A DNA stretch of 64,000 nucleotides from CAZKRU01 sp964555235 (GCA_964555235.1 CAZKRU010000003.1:1-64000); one strand, 5' to 3'. Numbered from the stretch's first letter, positions 1-9,528 are shown. A program made the numbers and translations. Notes: generated by a model not told the origin, from the letters alone.

Positions 1-1
1 C

Positions 2-451
2 GTCGGAGGAATTGATTTTCACACGGATGAATGGGTTTGGGGACCGATTGCGAAACTAGACTACGGGTATCAATGGATTGAGAAGTACAATGAGAGAGGA
101 TCGGCGGCGAGACTCAATCTTGATTCTCAATCGGGAGCCTCTGCGGAGACAGGTGCCGGAATGAGAGTGAGCCGCCCGTTTAATTACAATGGCTGGAAAT
201 GGATCCCGGAATTAAGATTGATGGGATCTCATCAGTGGGAGAAGCCGAACGATATTCGCGCACAGTTTGCCGCAGGAGGCGATGCCTTTACGGTGCATCC
301 GGAAGGAGCCGGACAAGAGATGATCATCCCGGGAGCAACCCTCCAACTCAGATTGAGCGAAACAACGACTCTCAACTTTGGCTATGAAGCCCGCGTGAAC
401 TTGGAGTCTTGTTCGCACCAGTTGGATTTGGGGATTCAGACGAAGTTTTGA
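2..451 (+). CDS. C-terminal part of an autotransporter-like outer-membrane beta-barrel protein (5' truncated)
   Basis: The reading frame is open from the left edge of the window and ends at 451, so only the last 149 residues are seen. They alternate hydrophobic and polar residues with many aromatic and Gly positions and end in Lys-Phe; a terminal Phe is the usual signal for outer-membrane barrel insertion. This fits the last strands of an autotransporter beta-domain (passenger secretion across the outer membrane), and the phrase LNFGYEARVN near the end is typical of such barrels. The passenger is outside the window, so its function is unknown. It converges on the fucosidase gene with a 30-bp gap. 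Alternative: another outer-membrane barrel protein. Confidence 0.6.
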   Translation, partial: VGGIDFHTDEWVWGPIAKLDYGYQWIEKYNERGSAARLNLDSQSGASAETGAGMRVSRPFNYNGWKWIPELRLMGSHQWEKPNDIRAQFAAGGDAFTVHPEGAGQEMIIPGATLQLRLSETTTLNFGYEARVNLESCSHQLDLGIQTKF

Positions 452-481
452 TTTGAATCCAAGTGAGTATTGAATTCGTTT

Positions 482-1771
482 CTAGGGTTCAAAATGAATC
501 TGCGCCACGCGGACGACGGTTTGTACGCCAGAAGGATACGGAGTGAGCTCGAGGGTTGCCAGGCCCTCTTTTTCTCCTTGGAGGAAACGCAGGCTCTCCG
601 AATTATCGACCCAGTTCACGGATCGAATTTTTCGATGCAGTCCGGAGAGTGAGCGACATCCTCGTCCTCCGGTGAAGAAGGTGAGGTTTGTGTGGCCGGC
701 CACTGAAAGATCGTGTGCGAAATAATAAGTTTTGCCTTCGGATTCGAGAATAAAATCGCGCCCCGAGCATTCCACGCCGCGAACCGGCCTTCCGGAGTAG
801 AGCGCTTTTTCATAAAGTCGAATCCATCGCCCAACGGACTTCACGATGGCGGATTCCATCTCTGGAATGCTGCCGTCCGCCTCGGGTCCGATATTTAAGA
901 GATAGTTGGAACCGACCTTACGACAGCGACAGAAAAACTCGATCACTTCAGAGGGTGACTTGTAGGTGAAATCCGAATGTCCCCGGCCCCAGTGAGAATT
1001 TAAAGTCTGACACATTTCACCGGCGACATATTTTGTGTGGCCTTTTCGATCCATCGGGTTTGCCATCTGGTTTTCGTAGGTGACACTGTCGATCTCGGGG
1101 TGCTCGATCACTCCCGGACAATGAATTCCGGTGTTATTAATAATCATCGCTTCCGGTTGGTATTGACGAATCATGCGGTAGAGTCGATCGAGCTTCCAAT
1201 CGAGCTCAGGGCGACACCAATTCCCATCAAACCAAAGACCTCCCAAGACTCCATATTGGGTGCAAAGAATTTTGACTGATTCGTAGAGATAGTCCAAATA
1301 TTCGTTAAATTCCTCGAGGGAGAGATCCCAGGTTTTCTTTCCACGCCAGTGCCAGTCCATGGTGGTATGGTAGAAAAAGGGAGAGAGTCCAGCTTTGTTA
1401 CAGGCGGTGGTTAGTTCCTCAACGAGATCTCTTTTCGCTGGAGAATGGGGGGCATCGTATTGATGAAGGCCCCGGGTGTCATACAGAGAGAATCCTTCAT
1501 GGTGACGAGTGGTGAGCGCGATGTAGCGCATTCCGGAATCCTTCGCGAGGTTTGTCCATTGAGTGGCATTGAATCCACGGGCGGTAAATTGATTGAAGAG
1601 TGGCGTGTACTGATCGAGGGAAACGGGCTTGAGATGTTGCGCCCATTCGCCTTCGCCGAGGAGCGAGTAGAGTCCCCAGTGCATGAAGAGTCCGTAGCCC
1701 ATGCTTTCGAATCGACTGACTCGAGGGGAGGGAAGTGGAACGGAGGATGGAGCGGCTGTGGTTTGATTCAT
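482..1771 (-). CDS. GH29 alpha-L-fucosidase
   Basis: Releases alpha-linked L-fucose from glycans. The 429-residue protein carries the GH29 barrel signatures: GLFMHWGLYS at about 28-37, TTRHHEGF at 87-94 and LWFDGNW at 179-185, where Asp182 matches the family's catalytic nucleophile. No signal peptide is obvious at the chosen ATG, so it may act inside the cell or leave by another route. It lies 45 bp downstream of the SASA esterase gene on the same strand and probably forms a two-gene unit with it, under the LacI-type site at 3856-3867. Length fits a catalytic domain with a short C-terminal beta-sandwich. Family confident; substrate inferred. Confidence 0.9.
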   Translation of the reverse strand: MNQTTAAPSSVPLPSPRVSRFESMGYGLFMHWGLYSLLGEGEWAQHLKPVSLDQYTPLFNQFTARGFNATQWTNLAKDSGMRYIALTTRHHEGFSLYDTRGLHQYDAPHSPAKRDLVEELTTACNKAGLSPFFYHTTMDWHWRGKKTWDLSLEEFNEYLDYLYESVKILCTQYGVLGGLWFDGNWCRPELDWKLDRLYRMIRQYQPEAMIINNTGIHCPGVIEHPEIDSVTYENQMANPMDRKGHTKYVAGEMCQTLNSHWGRGHSDFTYKSPSEVIEFFCRCRKVGSNYLLNIGPEADGSIPEMESAIVKSVGRWIRLYEKALYSGRPVRGVECSGRDFILESEGKTYYFAHDLSVAGHTNLTFFTGGRGCRSLSGLHRKIRSVNWVDNSESLRFLQGEKEGLATLELTPYPSGVQTVVRVAQIHFEP

Positions 1772-1816
1772 AAAATCGATGTAGCTTTGATCTTTTGTGG
1801 CGTGGTATTTCCCCTG

Positions 1817-3808
1817 CTAAAATTTCGCTGCTTCCGTGGAGCCGGGGAGTTTATCGGTACGAAAAGGGGCGGTAGGAAACCCGGCGCCGTTGTAGAGATT
1901 GCAGGTTGGATTATCAGCCCATCCGTAGCGAAGGGCGATCGGATTTGGGACGGTGGGGGAAGAGACGAGAACGGTTGAACCATCAATCTTTGCTTCAGCG
2001 GGAACCCATTGGTGATTTTCTCCGCAAATGACAAATCCTTCCAGAGTACTATTCGCGGGTTTTGTGATTAATCCCGATTCGGTAAATTGAAGGGTCACAC
2101 GAATTTTGTCGCCTTCGACTTTCATGGATTCAAAGACGGGACCGGAATACGGAATCTCCTTCTTATAAGTTTTGGCGAGAGCGACTAGGGCCATTCGAAA
2201 GCCGACCTCCTTTTTATTTCGAGGATGGATATTGTTTGGATCTCCGAGATCAATCAGGACGGCTTGTCCTGTATTCGGAACGGAGAGAGCCATTGATTGC
2301 GCTTCGCGAAGTTCCGCCCAGGTATTTTTGGTAGGAGCGATAAAGTTGGGAAGTTGACAGAAATAGAAGGGAAACTCGTAGCCCCAATGTTCACGCCAAT
2401 CTTGAATCAGATTCGGAAGCTCTTTTTGGTATTGGAATGCCCGATTGGCGTTGCCCTCCCCCTGATACCAGACGGCTCCTTGAATGGCAAAGGGAAGGAT
2501 TGGATGGATCATTCCGTTATAGAGAAAACTGGGGTTATACTGAATGGGGATGGGGGCGGTGGGGAAGGAGGGCATGGCTTTGCGTGCTTCTTCGGTGAGA
2601 GGGGGGAGTTCGGATTCGAGCTTTGCTTGCCATGGACCGATGAGGGAAAGACGGCCAGAGGGGGGAGCAAAGGTGATGGTCATTTTTTCCAAAATTCCTG
2701 AATTTCCGGTGGCATTGAAAAGACGGACGGCGAGGATGTTTTCTCCGGATTTAACGAGGCGCGAGGGAATTTCATAGTGATGTGCTGCAGTCATTTTTGG
2801 AAGTGATTCGAGCGTGGTTTCTCCAGTCTTTTCGCCATTCCAATAAATGCTTTCAAAATCATGAGGAACTCCCAAATCGATTTTTACGGCTTTGCCCACG
2901 GCAGCCGGCGGAACGATGATTTTTCTTTTGAGCCAAATAGTTCCAGTGTCAGGAAATCCGGCGACTGAAACCTTTCCGGGAAAGGTCACCTGCTTCCATT
3001 CCGAATCAGGAGCGTTCAGATCGGAAACGGTCGCGGCGGCTCCTTGATCCTGGCGAGAAAATTGGGTTTCCCATTTTCGATAAGCGATGGCGAAATCATC
3101 GATTTTTTTTCCGTAATCGACCAGTGCGGCGAGTCGTTTTTCACGACCGGCACTTAGTTCGGGAAGCTTGGCGAAGCCTTCGGCACTCGTCCATCCTTCG
3201 ATCTGAGTTCCTCCCCATGCGGAAAGAAGAATTCCGACAGGAAGATTGGCGCCTTTTTGAATCTCTTTTCCAAAATAATAACCGACGGCAGAGAATCGCG
3301 AGACGGTAGTGGGAGTGGCGACTTCCCAAGCTCCCTGACAGTCTTCTTCGAGCTTTGGTGAAGCATGATTGGCGAGGTTAAAATGGCGGAGCTTTGGATT
3401 GGCGGATTGAGGGATTTCTTCGTGTGCATTGGCGTCTGCTCCTAATGAAAATTCCATGTTGGATTGTCCGGAGCAGAGCCAAACATCGCCGATCAGGACA
3501 TCGGTGATGAGTAGTTTGTTTTTTCCTTCAATGATCAAGTCAAACGGGCCTTGATCGATTCCGCTGGTGTCGAGTTCGACCTGCCAGCGTCCGTTGGCGG
3601 CTGTTACCACTTGAGCGGAGAGCGAGGCAAGGGAGACCTTCACCGTTTCATCAGGATCGGCTTTTCCCCAAAGCCGAGCGTGCTTTGATTTTTGAAGCAC
3701 CATGTGATCTGAAATGATCGCGGAGACGGTGACATTTCCGAAAGTCTGACGTTGGGTGAGGAGCAGGAGCAGGATCCCAATTCGAACAAGAGACTTGAGA
3801 GTCAGCAT
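1817..3808 (-). CDS. Sialate O-acetylesterase-like (SASA domain) secreted esterase
   Basis: A 663-residue secreted carbohydrate esterase expected to remove O-acetyl groups from sugars. A hydrophobic signal segment (about 7-20) is followed by a beta-sandwich and the SGNH-like motif GQSNMEF at 114-120, with Ser116 the likely nucleophile. A jelly-roll insertion follows at about 270-350, then the second conserved block with WYQGEGNANR around residue 450 and a His-containing block near 540. This domain order is that of the sialate-O-acetylesterase/SASA family, members of which also act on xylan or pectin side groups. It is first gene of a unit with the fucosidase, and a TCTA-N4-TAGA operator lies 48 bp upstream. 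Family secure; substrate not. Confidence 0.88.
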   Translation of the reverse strand: MLTLKSLVRIGILLLLLTQRQTFGNVTVSAIISDHMVLQKSKHARLWGKADPDETVKVSLASLSAQVVTAANGRWQVELDTSGIDQGPFDLIIEGKNKLLITDVLIGDVWLCSGQSNMEFSLGADANAHEEIPQSANPKLRHFNLANHASPKLEEDCQGAWEVATPTTVSRFSAVGYYFGKEIQKGANLPVGILLSAWGGTQIEGWTSAEGFAKLPELSAGREKRLAALVDYGKKIDDFAIAYRKWETQFSRQDQGAAATVSDLNAPDSEWKQVTFPGKVSVAGFPDTGTIWLKRKIIVPPAAVGKAVKIDLGVPHDFESIYWNGEKTGETTLESLPKMTAAHHYEIPSRLVKSGENILAVRLFNATGNSGILEKMTITFAPPSGRLSLIGPWQAKLESELPPLTEEARKAMPSFPTAPIPIQYNPSFLYNGMIHPILPFAIQGAVWYQGEGNANRAFQYQKELPNLIQDWREHWGYEFPFYFCQLPNFIAPTKNTWAELREAQSMALSVPNTGQAVLIDLGDPNNIHPRNKKEVGFRMALVALAKTYKKEIPYSGPVFESMKVEGDKIRVTLQFTESGLITKPANSTLEGFVICGENHQWVPAEAKIDGSTVLVSSPTVPNPIALRYGWADNPTCNLYNGAGFPTAPFRTDKLPGSTEAAKF

Positions 3809-3855
3809 TGATTTTAATCTAGAATAGTTGAAGCGGTTGACAATGGATTCTTCAT

Positions 3856-3867
3856 TCTATCTGTAGA
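3856..3867 (-). promoter_or_regulatory. LacI-type operator, site 1 (TCTA-N4-TAGA)
   Basis: TCTATCTGTAGA, followed on the plus strand by GTAAAG. It lies 48 bp upstream of the SASA esterase start. The same 12-bp dyad with conserved TCTA/TAGA half-sites and flanking GTAA or GTGA occurs at 9529, 15778 and 17810, each in front of a gene block of the same island. The divergently placed LacI-family gene at 17847 is the natural candidate to bind it. Binding is inferred. Confidence 0.65.
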
Positions 3868-3884
3868 GTAAAGATCTCTGAATC

Positions 3885-3951
3885 TGGTAGGGACCGATCT
3901 CCGAGCGGTCCGTGTTTGGCGGCGGACGCCTGCGGAGAGGCGTCCCTACCA
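3885..3951. repeat. REP-like palindromic repeat, copy 1
   Basis: Outer ends TGGTAGGG and CCCTACCA are complementary, and inside lie two small hairpins (GGACCGATCTCCGAGCGGTCC and GGACGCCTGCGGAGAGGCGTCC type). The same layout recurs at 27571, 31765, 35291 and in partial or diverged form at 28206, 29034 and 32906. Here it sits between the GH2 stop and the SASA gene promoter. Confidence 0.75.
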
Positions 3952-3986
3952 TTACTCTTAAAGACTCGAATGAATCGCAAATTTAA

Positions 3987-6482
3987 TCATCGAAGATCAA
4001 TTGGCAGTGGAGCGGAGTTGCCAGTCTTTAGAATCTTGGGAGGTTCGGCGTGAGGCCAGGGGATTTGATATTCCATTCCGGGATAGAGATCGAAGAAATT
4101 GTCAGCCAACGGAGTTTCTCCACTCAAGTCGAGACAGATCCCCCAGACAAAGGTTTCACTTTTGAAATGCGCAGTGCCATTGAGGACTTTGACCTCCACG
4201 GTTGCTTCAGGCCACTGAAGCTCACGGAATTTTTTAATGAGGAACCGATTTCGTGCGAGGAGACGTCCCTCCGCTTTCAAGAGCGCAAAGGCGGAGCGAT
4301 TTCCTTCCATCGCGCTTGCGGGAAATGAGGCGAGGATCGTCGAGGCGTTCGGCTTGACGGTCACCGGTTTAGTCTGGTCCAAGGGATAAGTCCCTTCGAG
4401 TTGAAAGACGCCATAGTGAAGTTGAGCTTCGATAGGCGTCTGTGTCTCGTTGACTCCATAAATATGGATTGTTTCCGCTTCCTGAGCGATGACGAGGTGA
4501 AGAGGATTGAACGAGCGTTTGACGGAGTAGAAGCTTGGAGTTTTGCGAAGGTAATAGTCGAGAATGGTCCAGCTGCGAGTCGCAGGCCAGCAATCGTTGA
4601 ACATCCAAAAGCAGGCGCAGGAACTACTGAACATTTTATGACGGAAGGCTTCGATGAATTCACGGAGCGCTTCGCACTGGAGAAGTCCACCCCAATAAGC
4701 GAATTCTTCTACGCTCATCTTGCGGATATTGCGTCCCAACCATTCTTCGGTAATCCGATCGACGGGGCTTGCGGCGGCCCAACTATCGACTGAGTTATCA
4801 TGGAATTGCCATGCGTGGGATTGGATTTGCTCTTGGCCAGGAGGAAGACATTTCATCATGGTGGGGAGCGTCGTCGGTCCGAGAAATCCGGCTTCGTTGG
4901 GAAATCGACAGATCATCGGTCGATATTTGTAAAAATCGACATCGTAGAAGCCGATTGACCAGGCATGTTGATCGCCGACGTCATCTTGATTGGCGGGAAG
5001 ATGATCGGGCGAGTAAGGGGAGCTCGGCTGATAGAATCGGGAGGGATTTTCCTCTCGAAAAATTCGCGGCAGGGTGAAATGGAAAAACGGCTGTTCGGGG
5101 TGGATCACTCCTTGTTCGGAAATGGCCCACGCATCAAACATGTCGATCTCATTATTCCCACACCAGGCAATCAAGCTGGTGCGATGGGCCAGACGTCGGA
5201 TTTGATAAATCGCTTCCTTCTTGGCATCGAGATAAAAGGCTTCGTCATTCAGTGGATATTTCCCGCAAGCGTAGACAAATTCCTGCCAGACCAAGATCCC
5301 CTTCTCATCGCAGAGGTTATAAAAATCTTCGCTTTCGTAAATGCCGCCGCCCCAGACGCGGAGAAAATTGAAGTTCGCTTCAATTGCACCGTTTACCAAG
5401 CCCTCGTAGCGGGTTTTGTTCAGACGGGCAAAAATAATTTCGGAGGGGACGATGTTGGCTCCCTTGAGGAAAATGGGGCGATTGTTGATTTCAAAAAAAT
5501 AATAGCGTCCCGAAGTGGGGTGCGGATCCTGATTGACGACAACCCGGCGAAAACCGATTCGTCTTTCTTCGGTTTCGAGAGGCTTGCCATCGATCAAGAT
5601 CTCGGCTTTCAACGAATAAAGGGTCTGAGGGCCATGATGAATTGGCCACCAAAGTTCCGGGTTTTTAATCTCCAGAGTCACTTCGTAACAATGGAGTCCC
5701 TCGTTGAGTTCAATTGCCTTTTCGACACGGAGCTTTTGATCGGGGAGAGTGAGGGCGATGGAGAGCTTGGAAGGAGTCTCATGGAGTTTCTCCATAAAAA
5801 AACGTCCGCGCACGACGCCCTGATCGAGCGAGGGTGAGAGGTCGACCAAGGCGACAAATTGATCGAGACGTACCGGCTGTTGCGACCACTCGAGGGTGAC
5901 ATCGCCGCTGATGCCGACGTTAATGAAGCGTGGAGACCAATCCCAGGAAAACTGACTTTGGGTTTTGCGCTGCCAGTGACGTTTGTGAAGTTTTTGATCG
6001 AACCCGCCACCCAGGAGATATCCTTCGTGCGGTTTTTCCGAGACGGCGAGGAGACCGGATTCGACATGCACCGTCAAAAGGTTTTTTCCTTTTCGCAGTT
6101 TTCCGGTCACTTCAACGCGGCAGGGGTAAAAGGTGTTTTGATGGGTCGCAATCGTCTCTCCATTCAGGACAATCTTTGCAGCGAGATCGAGTGTTTCAAA
6201 GTGAAGCCAGGTGCGTCCGTTCAGCGCTTCCTCCGGAGCTTCAAAAAAACGGCGATAACTCCAGACACAATCTTCTACCCAGCGGCTGTTCTTTGCTTGC
6301 GCGAAGACGTGAGGATCGGGGATCAGGCCGGCCTTCAGAAGATCGAGGTGGACTTCTCCGGGGACGACGGCGTCGATGTAACGGGCCTCGTCATCGTTTT
6401 CCAATTCAGCATAAGCGGGGCGGCCGCGTTGCCCATCGCTCCAGCGCAATTTCCATGCGCCGTTTAAGGTCAGTTGATTCAT
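3987..6482 (-). CDS. GH2 beta-mannosidase-type glycoside hydrolase
   Basis: An 831-residue GH2 enzyme expected to remove terminal beta-linked mannose. It begins with the sugar-binding beta-sandwich (WHFE/LNGETIATHQNTFYPCR block), then Ig-like domains and the TIM barrel. The barrel shows WGGGIYES (near 370), the acid/base motif WCGNNEID around 443 and the nucleophile region VEEFAYWG around 594. No signal peptide is seen, as in many intracellular beta-mannosidases. It lies 36 bp after the 247-residue secreted protein and probably ends the operon starting with the esterase at 9474. The family match is strong; beta-mannosidase is preferred over beta-galactosidase or glucuronidase because of the NNE context and overall sequence. 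Confidence 0.87.
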   Translation of the reverse strand: MNQLTLNGAWKLRWSDGQRGRPAYAELENDDEARYIDAVVPGEVHLDLLKAGLIPDPHVFAQAKNSRWVEDCVWSYRRFFEAPEEALNGRTWLHFETLDLAAKIVLNGETIATHQNTFYPCRVEVTGKLRKGKNLLTVHVESGLLAVSEKPHEGYLLGGGFDQKLHKRHWQRKTQSQFSWDWSPRFINVGISGDVTLEWSQQPVRLDQFVALVDLSPSLDQGVVRGRFFMEKLHETPSKLSIALTLPDQKLRVEKAIELNEGLHCYEVTLEIKNPELWWPIHHGPQTLYSLKAEILIDGKPLETEERRIGFRRVVVNQDPHPTSGRYYFFEINNRPIFLKGANIVPSEIIFARLNKTRYEGLVNGAIEANFNFLRVWGGGIYESEDFYNLCDEKGILVWQEFVYACGKYPLNDEAFYLDAKKEAIYQIRRLAHRTSLIAWCGNNEIDMFDAWAISEQGVIHPEQPFFHFTLPRIFREENPSRFYQPSSPYSPDHLPANQDDVGDQHAWSIGFYDVDFYKYRPMICRFPNEAGFLGPTTLPTMMKCLPPGQEQIQSHAWQFHDNSVDSWAAASPVDRITEEWLGRNIRKMSVEEFAYWGGLLQCEALREFIEAFRHKMFSSSCACFWMFNDCWPATRSWTILDYYLRKTPSFYSVKRSFNPLHLVIAQEAETIHIYGVNETQTPIEAQLHYGVFQLEGTYPLDQTKPVTVKPNASTILASFPASAMEGNRSAFALLKAEGRLLARNRFLIKKFRELQWPEATVEVKVLNGTAHFKSETFVWGICLDLSGETPLADNFFDLYPGMEYQIPWPHAEPPKILKTGNSAPLPIDLR

Positions 6483-6518
6483 AAGGATCGGATTTGATCT
6501 CTCGCGACAGGAGCGGCT

Positions 6519-7262
6519 TTAATTCGCGACCGTTTCAGAGGAGATCACGATGTTATCGATGAGGACGCGATTACTGGGACTCCGATCAGTCATATTAAAG
6601 GTCAGGCAATTAAAGGTGGTAATGGCGTCTGTATTGCTGATGCGAAGAGAGGAGGGGTTATCATCGAGTTGATAGGAGACTTCAACCCCGGAGTCTCCAG
6701 CAAGGCGTCGGATCAAAAGAATAATCTTGTGCGGTTTGTCTCGATAATCGTCGGAGGCGAACCATTTTCCCAGAAGCGTGCAATCGTTTCCACCGGAGAG
6801 TGAGACATCTTCGCCCCGCTCGTAGAAAAGCATTCCATTGGCTTGGGTGGATCCAGGATTCGTCGCAAATAAGTATCCTTTGGCATGTCCATCGACTGGC
6901 GTTCCCGAAGTATCATTGTAAAGTCCGACGCGAAACGCGTTGAAGGCATCTGCCGGCTGACTCGTGCATCGGAATTGAAAGGTAATTTTGATGGTCTCAT
7001 TCTCCTGAAATAGTCCGATGGGAGAGAAGCTTGCGTAGACCAACCCAGGCCCCATCATGAGAGCTTTGCCATTGTTGATTCCGCTCGGATCGGACTCCAC
7101 AGACAAAACTTGCGACGCCTCCCTGACTTTCCAATCGAGGACCGATTTGACAATTTCGCGCTCGACGGTGGCGAGTTCAAACGCATCCGTATATTTGGCT
7201 TCTGCATGAAGGCTTCCCACGGAGAGAGAGAGTGCCAATAGGTTGAGTATGAGTTTCTTCAT
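6519..7262 (-). CDS. Secreted protein of unknown function, tandem paralogue B
   Basis: A 247-residue protein with a signal peptide (Lys-Lys then a hydrophobic run to about residue 20, cleavage near HAEA). It is clearly similar along its whole length to the neighbouring 248-residue protein: shared YTD-FE-ATV opening, GKAL, ETIKITFQFR, AGDSGVEVSYQ-DD and a closing VLIDN segment. The pattern of short beta strands and the LIDNI ending resemble concanavalin-like lamin-G or DUF1080-type sugar-binding domains, but I do not recognise the family. It lies between esterase and beta-mannosidase genes, so a role in binding the island's polysaccharide is a reasonable inference. Confidence 0.75.
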   Translation of the reverse strand: MKKLILNLLALSLSVGSLHAEAKYTDAFELATVEREIVKSVLDWKVREASQVLSVESDPSGINNGKALMMGPGLVYASFSPIGLFQENETIKITFQFRCTSQPADAFNAFRVGLYNDTSGTPVDGHAKGYLFATNPGSTQANGMLFYERGEDVSLSGGNDCTLLGKWFASDDYRDKPHKIILLIRRLAGDSGVEVSYQLDDNPSSLRISNTDAITTFNCLTFNMTDRSPSNRVLIDNIVISSETVAN

Positions 7263-7300
7263 AGGGCGCTTCGATCGTTGAATGGTCGTTTTTTTGACGA

Positions 7301-8047
7301 TTAATTCGTTCCCGCTGTTTCTACAGAAAGTGTGACATTGTCAATGAGGACAAAAGTACCGGCCTCTGCATCTGAGATATTGATGCCGAGGTTATTGAAT
7401 GTGGTGGTAAAGGGAGGGCGATTGTCTACTCGGGAATTAACCGAATCGTCATCGACTTGGTAGGAGACTTCAACGCCGGAGTCGCCCGCAAGTCTTGTTG
7501 CAGAGAAGGTTATCTTATGAGGCTTGGTTTGAAAATCATCGGATGGAATTGATTTTCCTAAATGGACGAGATCCGTGCCGCCTCCCAACGCTCCATCAGT
7601 TCCCTGTTCGGAAATCAAGAGACCTTGTGATTGAGGAGATCCCGGATTGGTCATGATCCAATACCCTTTTGAGAGGCCATCTGTCGGTTTTCCATGTTCA
7701 TCATGATAGAGTCCGATTCGAAACATGCTGAAGGAATCTTTCGGCTGTGTTGCGTAGCGAAATTGAAACGTCAGCTTGAGCGTTTCATTTTCCTTTAGCT
7801 CAATGGGGGCAAAGGTCGTATAGATTCTTCCCATGGAGAGTTTCAGGGCTTTTCCGGTGTTCAATCCTTCCGGATCTCCTTCAAGGGAGAGAACTTGGCT
7901 GTTGACGACATTTTTCCACTCGAGGATGGATTTGATCGTTCCTCCATCGACCGTCGCTTTTTCAAAGTCGTCGGTATATTTAGTTTCGGCGCGGAGGAAT
8001 CCTCCAAAGAGCACCATGGCAAAAAATAAGATTGATCGTAGGTTCAT
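7301..8047 (-). CDS. Secreted protein of unknown function, tandem paralogue A
   Basis: A 248-residue protein with a signal peptide (SILFFAMVLFGGFLRAE) and the same strand-rich body as its tandem copy at 6519-7262. Conserved points are KYTDDFEKATV just after the signal, TFQFRYATQPKDSF, GLYHDEHGKPTDG, the AGDSGVEVSYQVDDD block and FVLIDNVTLS near the end. It starts 15 bp after the esterase stop and is 39 bp from the copy, so the two are co-transcribed. The duplication points to related but distinct ligands or a two-chain assembly. A jelly-roll carbohydrate-binding fold is inferred from the pattern, not recognised directly. Confidence 0.75.
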   Translation of the reverse strand: MNLRSILFFAMVLFGGFLRAETKYTDDFEKATVDGGTIKSILEWKNVVNSQVLSLEGDPEGLNTGKALKLSMGRIYTTFAPIELKENETLKLTFQFRYATQPKDSFSMFRIGLYHDEHGKPTDGLSKGYWIMTNPGSPQSQGLLISEQGTDGALGGGTDLVHLGKSIPSDDFQTKPHKITFSATRLAGDSGVEVSYQVDDDSVNSRVDNRPPFTTTFNNLGINISDAEAGTFVLIDNVTLSVETAGTN

Positions 8048-8061
8048 GAATTTCCGATGGT

Positions 8062-9474
8062 TTAGTGGTTGGTTGGTATTTTTTTGCTGGCGATATGCTC
8101 AAGGATGAGGCGACGGATCTCTCCCCAGACTTTGATATCAATATTATGCCCGCCTTTGATATCATTGAAAATTTCTTTTTTCGTCGAAATGCGGTTGTAG
8201 GCGGAATAGACTGTTGTTGGAGGGCAGGTGAGATCGATGAAGCCGACTCCGAAATAGCCAGGCGCTTGAATTCGAGTGGCAAAATTGACGGAGTCAAAGT
8301 AGCGGGCAGTTTCCAATACTTGAGGATTGGGAGCGCCGCTTGCATCGAGAGGAACCAGTTTGGGCCATCCGACGGCTCTCTGGACTTTCATCCCGGAATG
8401 CTCGCACAAAGCGGGAACGACTGCGGCAAAAAAAGTCACCCGGGGATCGAGAGCCGCTCCTGCCATGGCTTGGGCGCCTCCTTGACTTCCTCCTTGAATG
8501 ATCAACGTTTGTCCGTCCCACTCCGGTTGAGAAGCTAAAAAATCGAGGGCTCTTAGGACGCGTAAGTACATTCCGAGGAAATAAACGGTCTCCCGGGATT
8601 CTCTTCCTCGGATTCGATAATCGCTCAACTCACCTTTGGCCAGGGCCTCATAGAATTCCTTCGGTTTGCCGTTTGGAATTCCGTGGGCATTCATTTCCAC
8701 CGTCAATGTTCCGGTTCCTGCTTTGGCCCATCCCGTTGCCTGCCCTGCATTGGAGGAGCGAACTCCCGCGCCTTGGACAATGAGATGTCCGGGAAGGCTT
8801 TTTGGTTTTGCTCCTTTGGGGCGGGCGTAATAGGCGGAGATGGAAACTCCGACGCAGTCGGCATGAAGATCAAAGAGTTCGACATCCGGCTGTTCCGAAG
8901 GGACTGGGGTCAGTTGGGGATTAATCGGAATTTTAGCGAGAGCCGCTTTTTGAGCATTCCAAAAGGTGTCAAAATCATCAGGAGGAGGAAGGCTCGGCTT
9001 GATTAATAAGGGATCAATCGCGGCAGAGGCCAACATGGAGGTGTTTTTTTGATTGAGCGTCGTGGTGATCTGACATTGCAAAAATCCAGGCTCCTCCAAC
9101 TGTCCGGTGATGACGGCTTCCCCATTTTTAAAATCGAGACTTCCGTTTTGAAAGGGAGCAACCCCATCCTTGGAGAGTTTCCATTGGAGATTTCCTTCTG
9201 AAGCCGGTTTGTTTTGCTTTAAGAGCCGTACGGTAAACGTGACTTTTTCCCCTACATGATAAATGGCGTCGGGATGATCGGTGGTGATGGTGAGAGTTTC
9301 GTCAGTGGCGGTCGGAGTGGCCGGGTTGGCCTGAAGAACGGTCGGAAGAAAACTCAGCGCAAGAACCAAAATCCCGAGCTGGATTGGAGGCTTTTTTTTG
9401 ATGAGAGAGCAAGGGATTCCTGACATGAAGCGATCCAAGGAGGAATGGGGTGAGGTGTTCATGAGAAAGAGCAT
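8062..9474 (-). CDS. Secreted acetylxylan esterase (AXE1/cephalosporin-C deacetylase family)
   Basis: A secreted alpha/beta-hydrolase expected to remove acetyl groups from plant or algal polysaccharides. Of 470 residues the first ~49 form a long leader; the signal core is LGILVLALSFLPTVLQA, so a start at an internal Met (residue 5 or 17) is possible. An Ig-like domain (about 55-150) precedes the hydrolase. The nucleophile elbow GGSQGGAQ lies near residue 333 and the family-typical GFIDLTCPPTTVY with its Asp near 415; the terminal GGHN supplies the His. It heads a unit with the two paralogous secreted proteins and GH2 and has a LacI-type site 55 bp upstream. Confidence 0.88.
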   Translation of the reverse strand: MLFLMNTSPHSSLDRFMSGIPCSLIKKKPPIQLGILVLALSFLPTVLQANPATPTATDETLTITTDHPDAIYHVGEKVTFTVRLLKQNKPASEGNLQWKLSKDGVAPFQNGSLDFKNGEAVITGQLEEPGFLQCQITTTLNQKNTSMLASAAIDPLLIKPSLPPPDDFDTFWNAQKAALAKIPINPQLTPVPSEQPDVELFDLHADCVGVSISAYYARPKGAKPKSLPGHLIVQGAGVRSSNAGQATGWAKAGTGTLTVEMNAHGIPNGKPKEFYEALAKGELSDYRIRGRESRETVYFLGMYLRVLRALDFLASQPEWDGQTLIIQGGSQGGAQAMAGAALDPRVTFFAAVVPALCEHSGMKVQRAVGWPKLVPLDASGAPNPQVLETARYFDSVNFATRIQAPGYFGVGFIDLTCPPTTVYSAYNRISTKKEIFNDIKGGHNIDIKVWGEIRRLILEHIASKKIPTNH

Positions 9475-9528
9475 TTTGTGGTGTTAATAGATACCGTTGA
9501 ATCCCCTTAATATCAACGAACGATAAGT

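Noticed and set aside
161..451. Separate 96-residue gene at the left edge
   Set aside because: The frame is open to the window edge and the upstream codons keep the same barrel-like pattern, so the Met at 161 is internal.
4965..5837. 290-residue plus-strand open frame opposite the beta-mannosidase gene
   Set aside because: It is antisense to a clear GH2 gene, has no recognisable domain and a composition that mirrors the GH2 codons.
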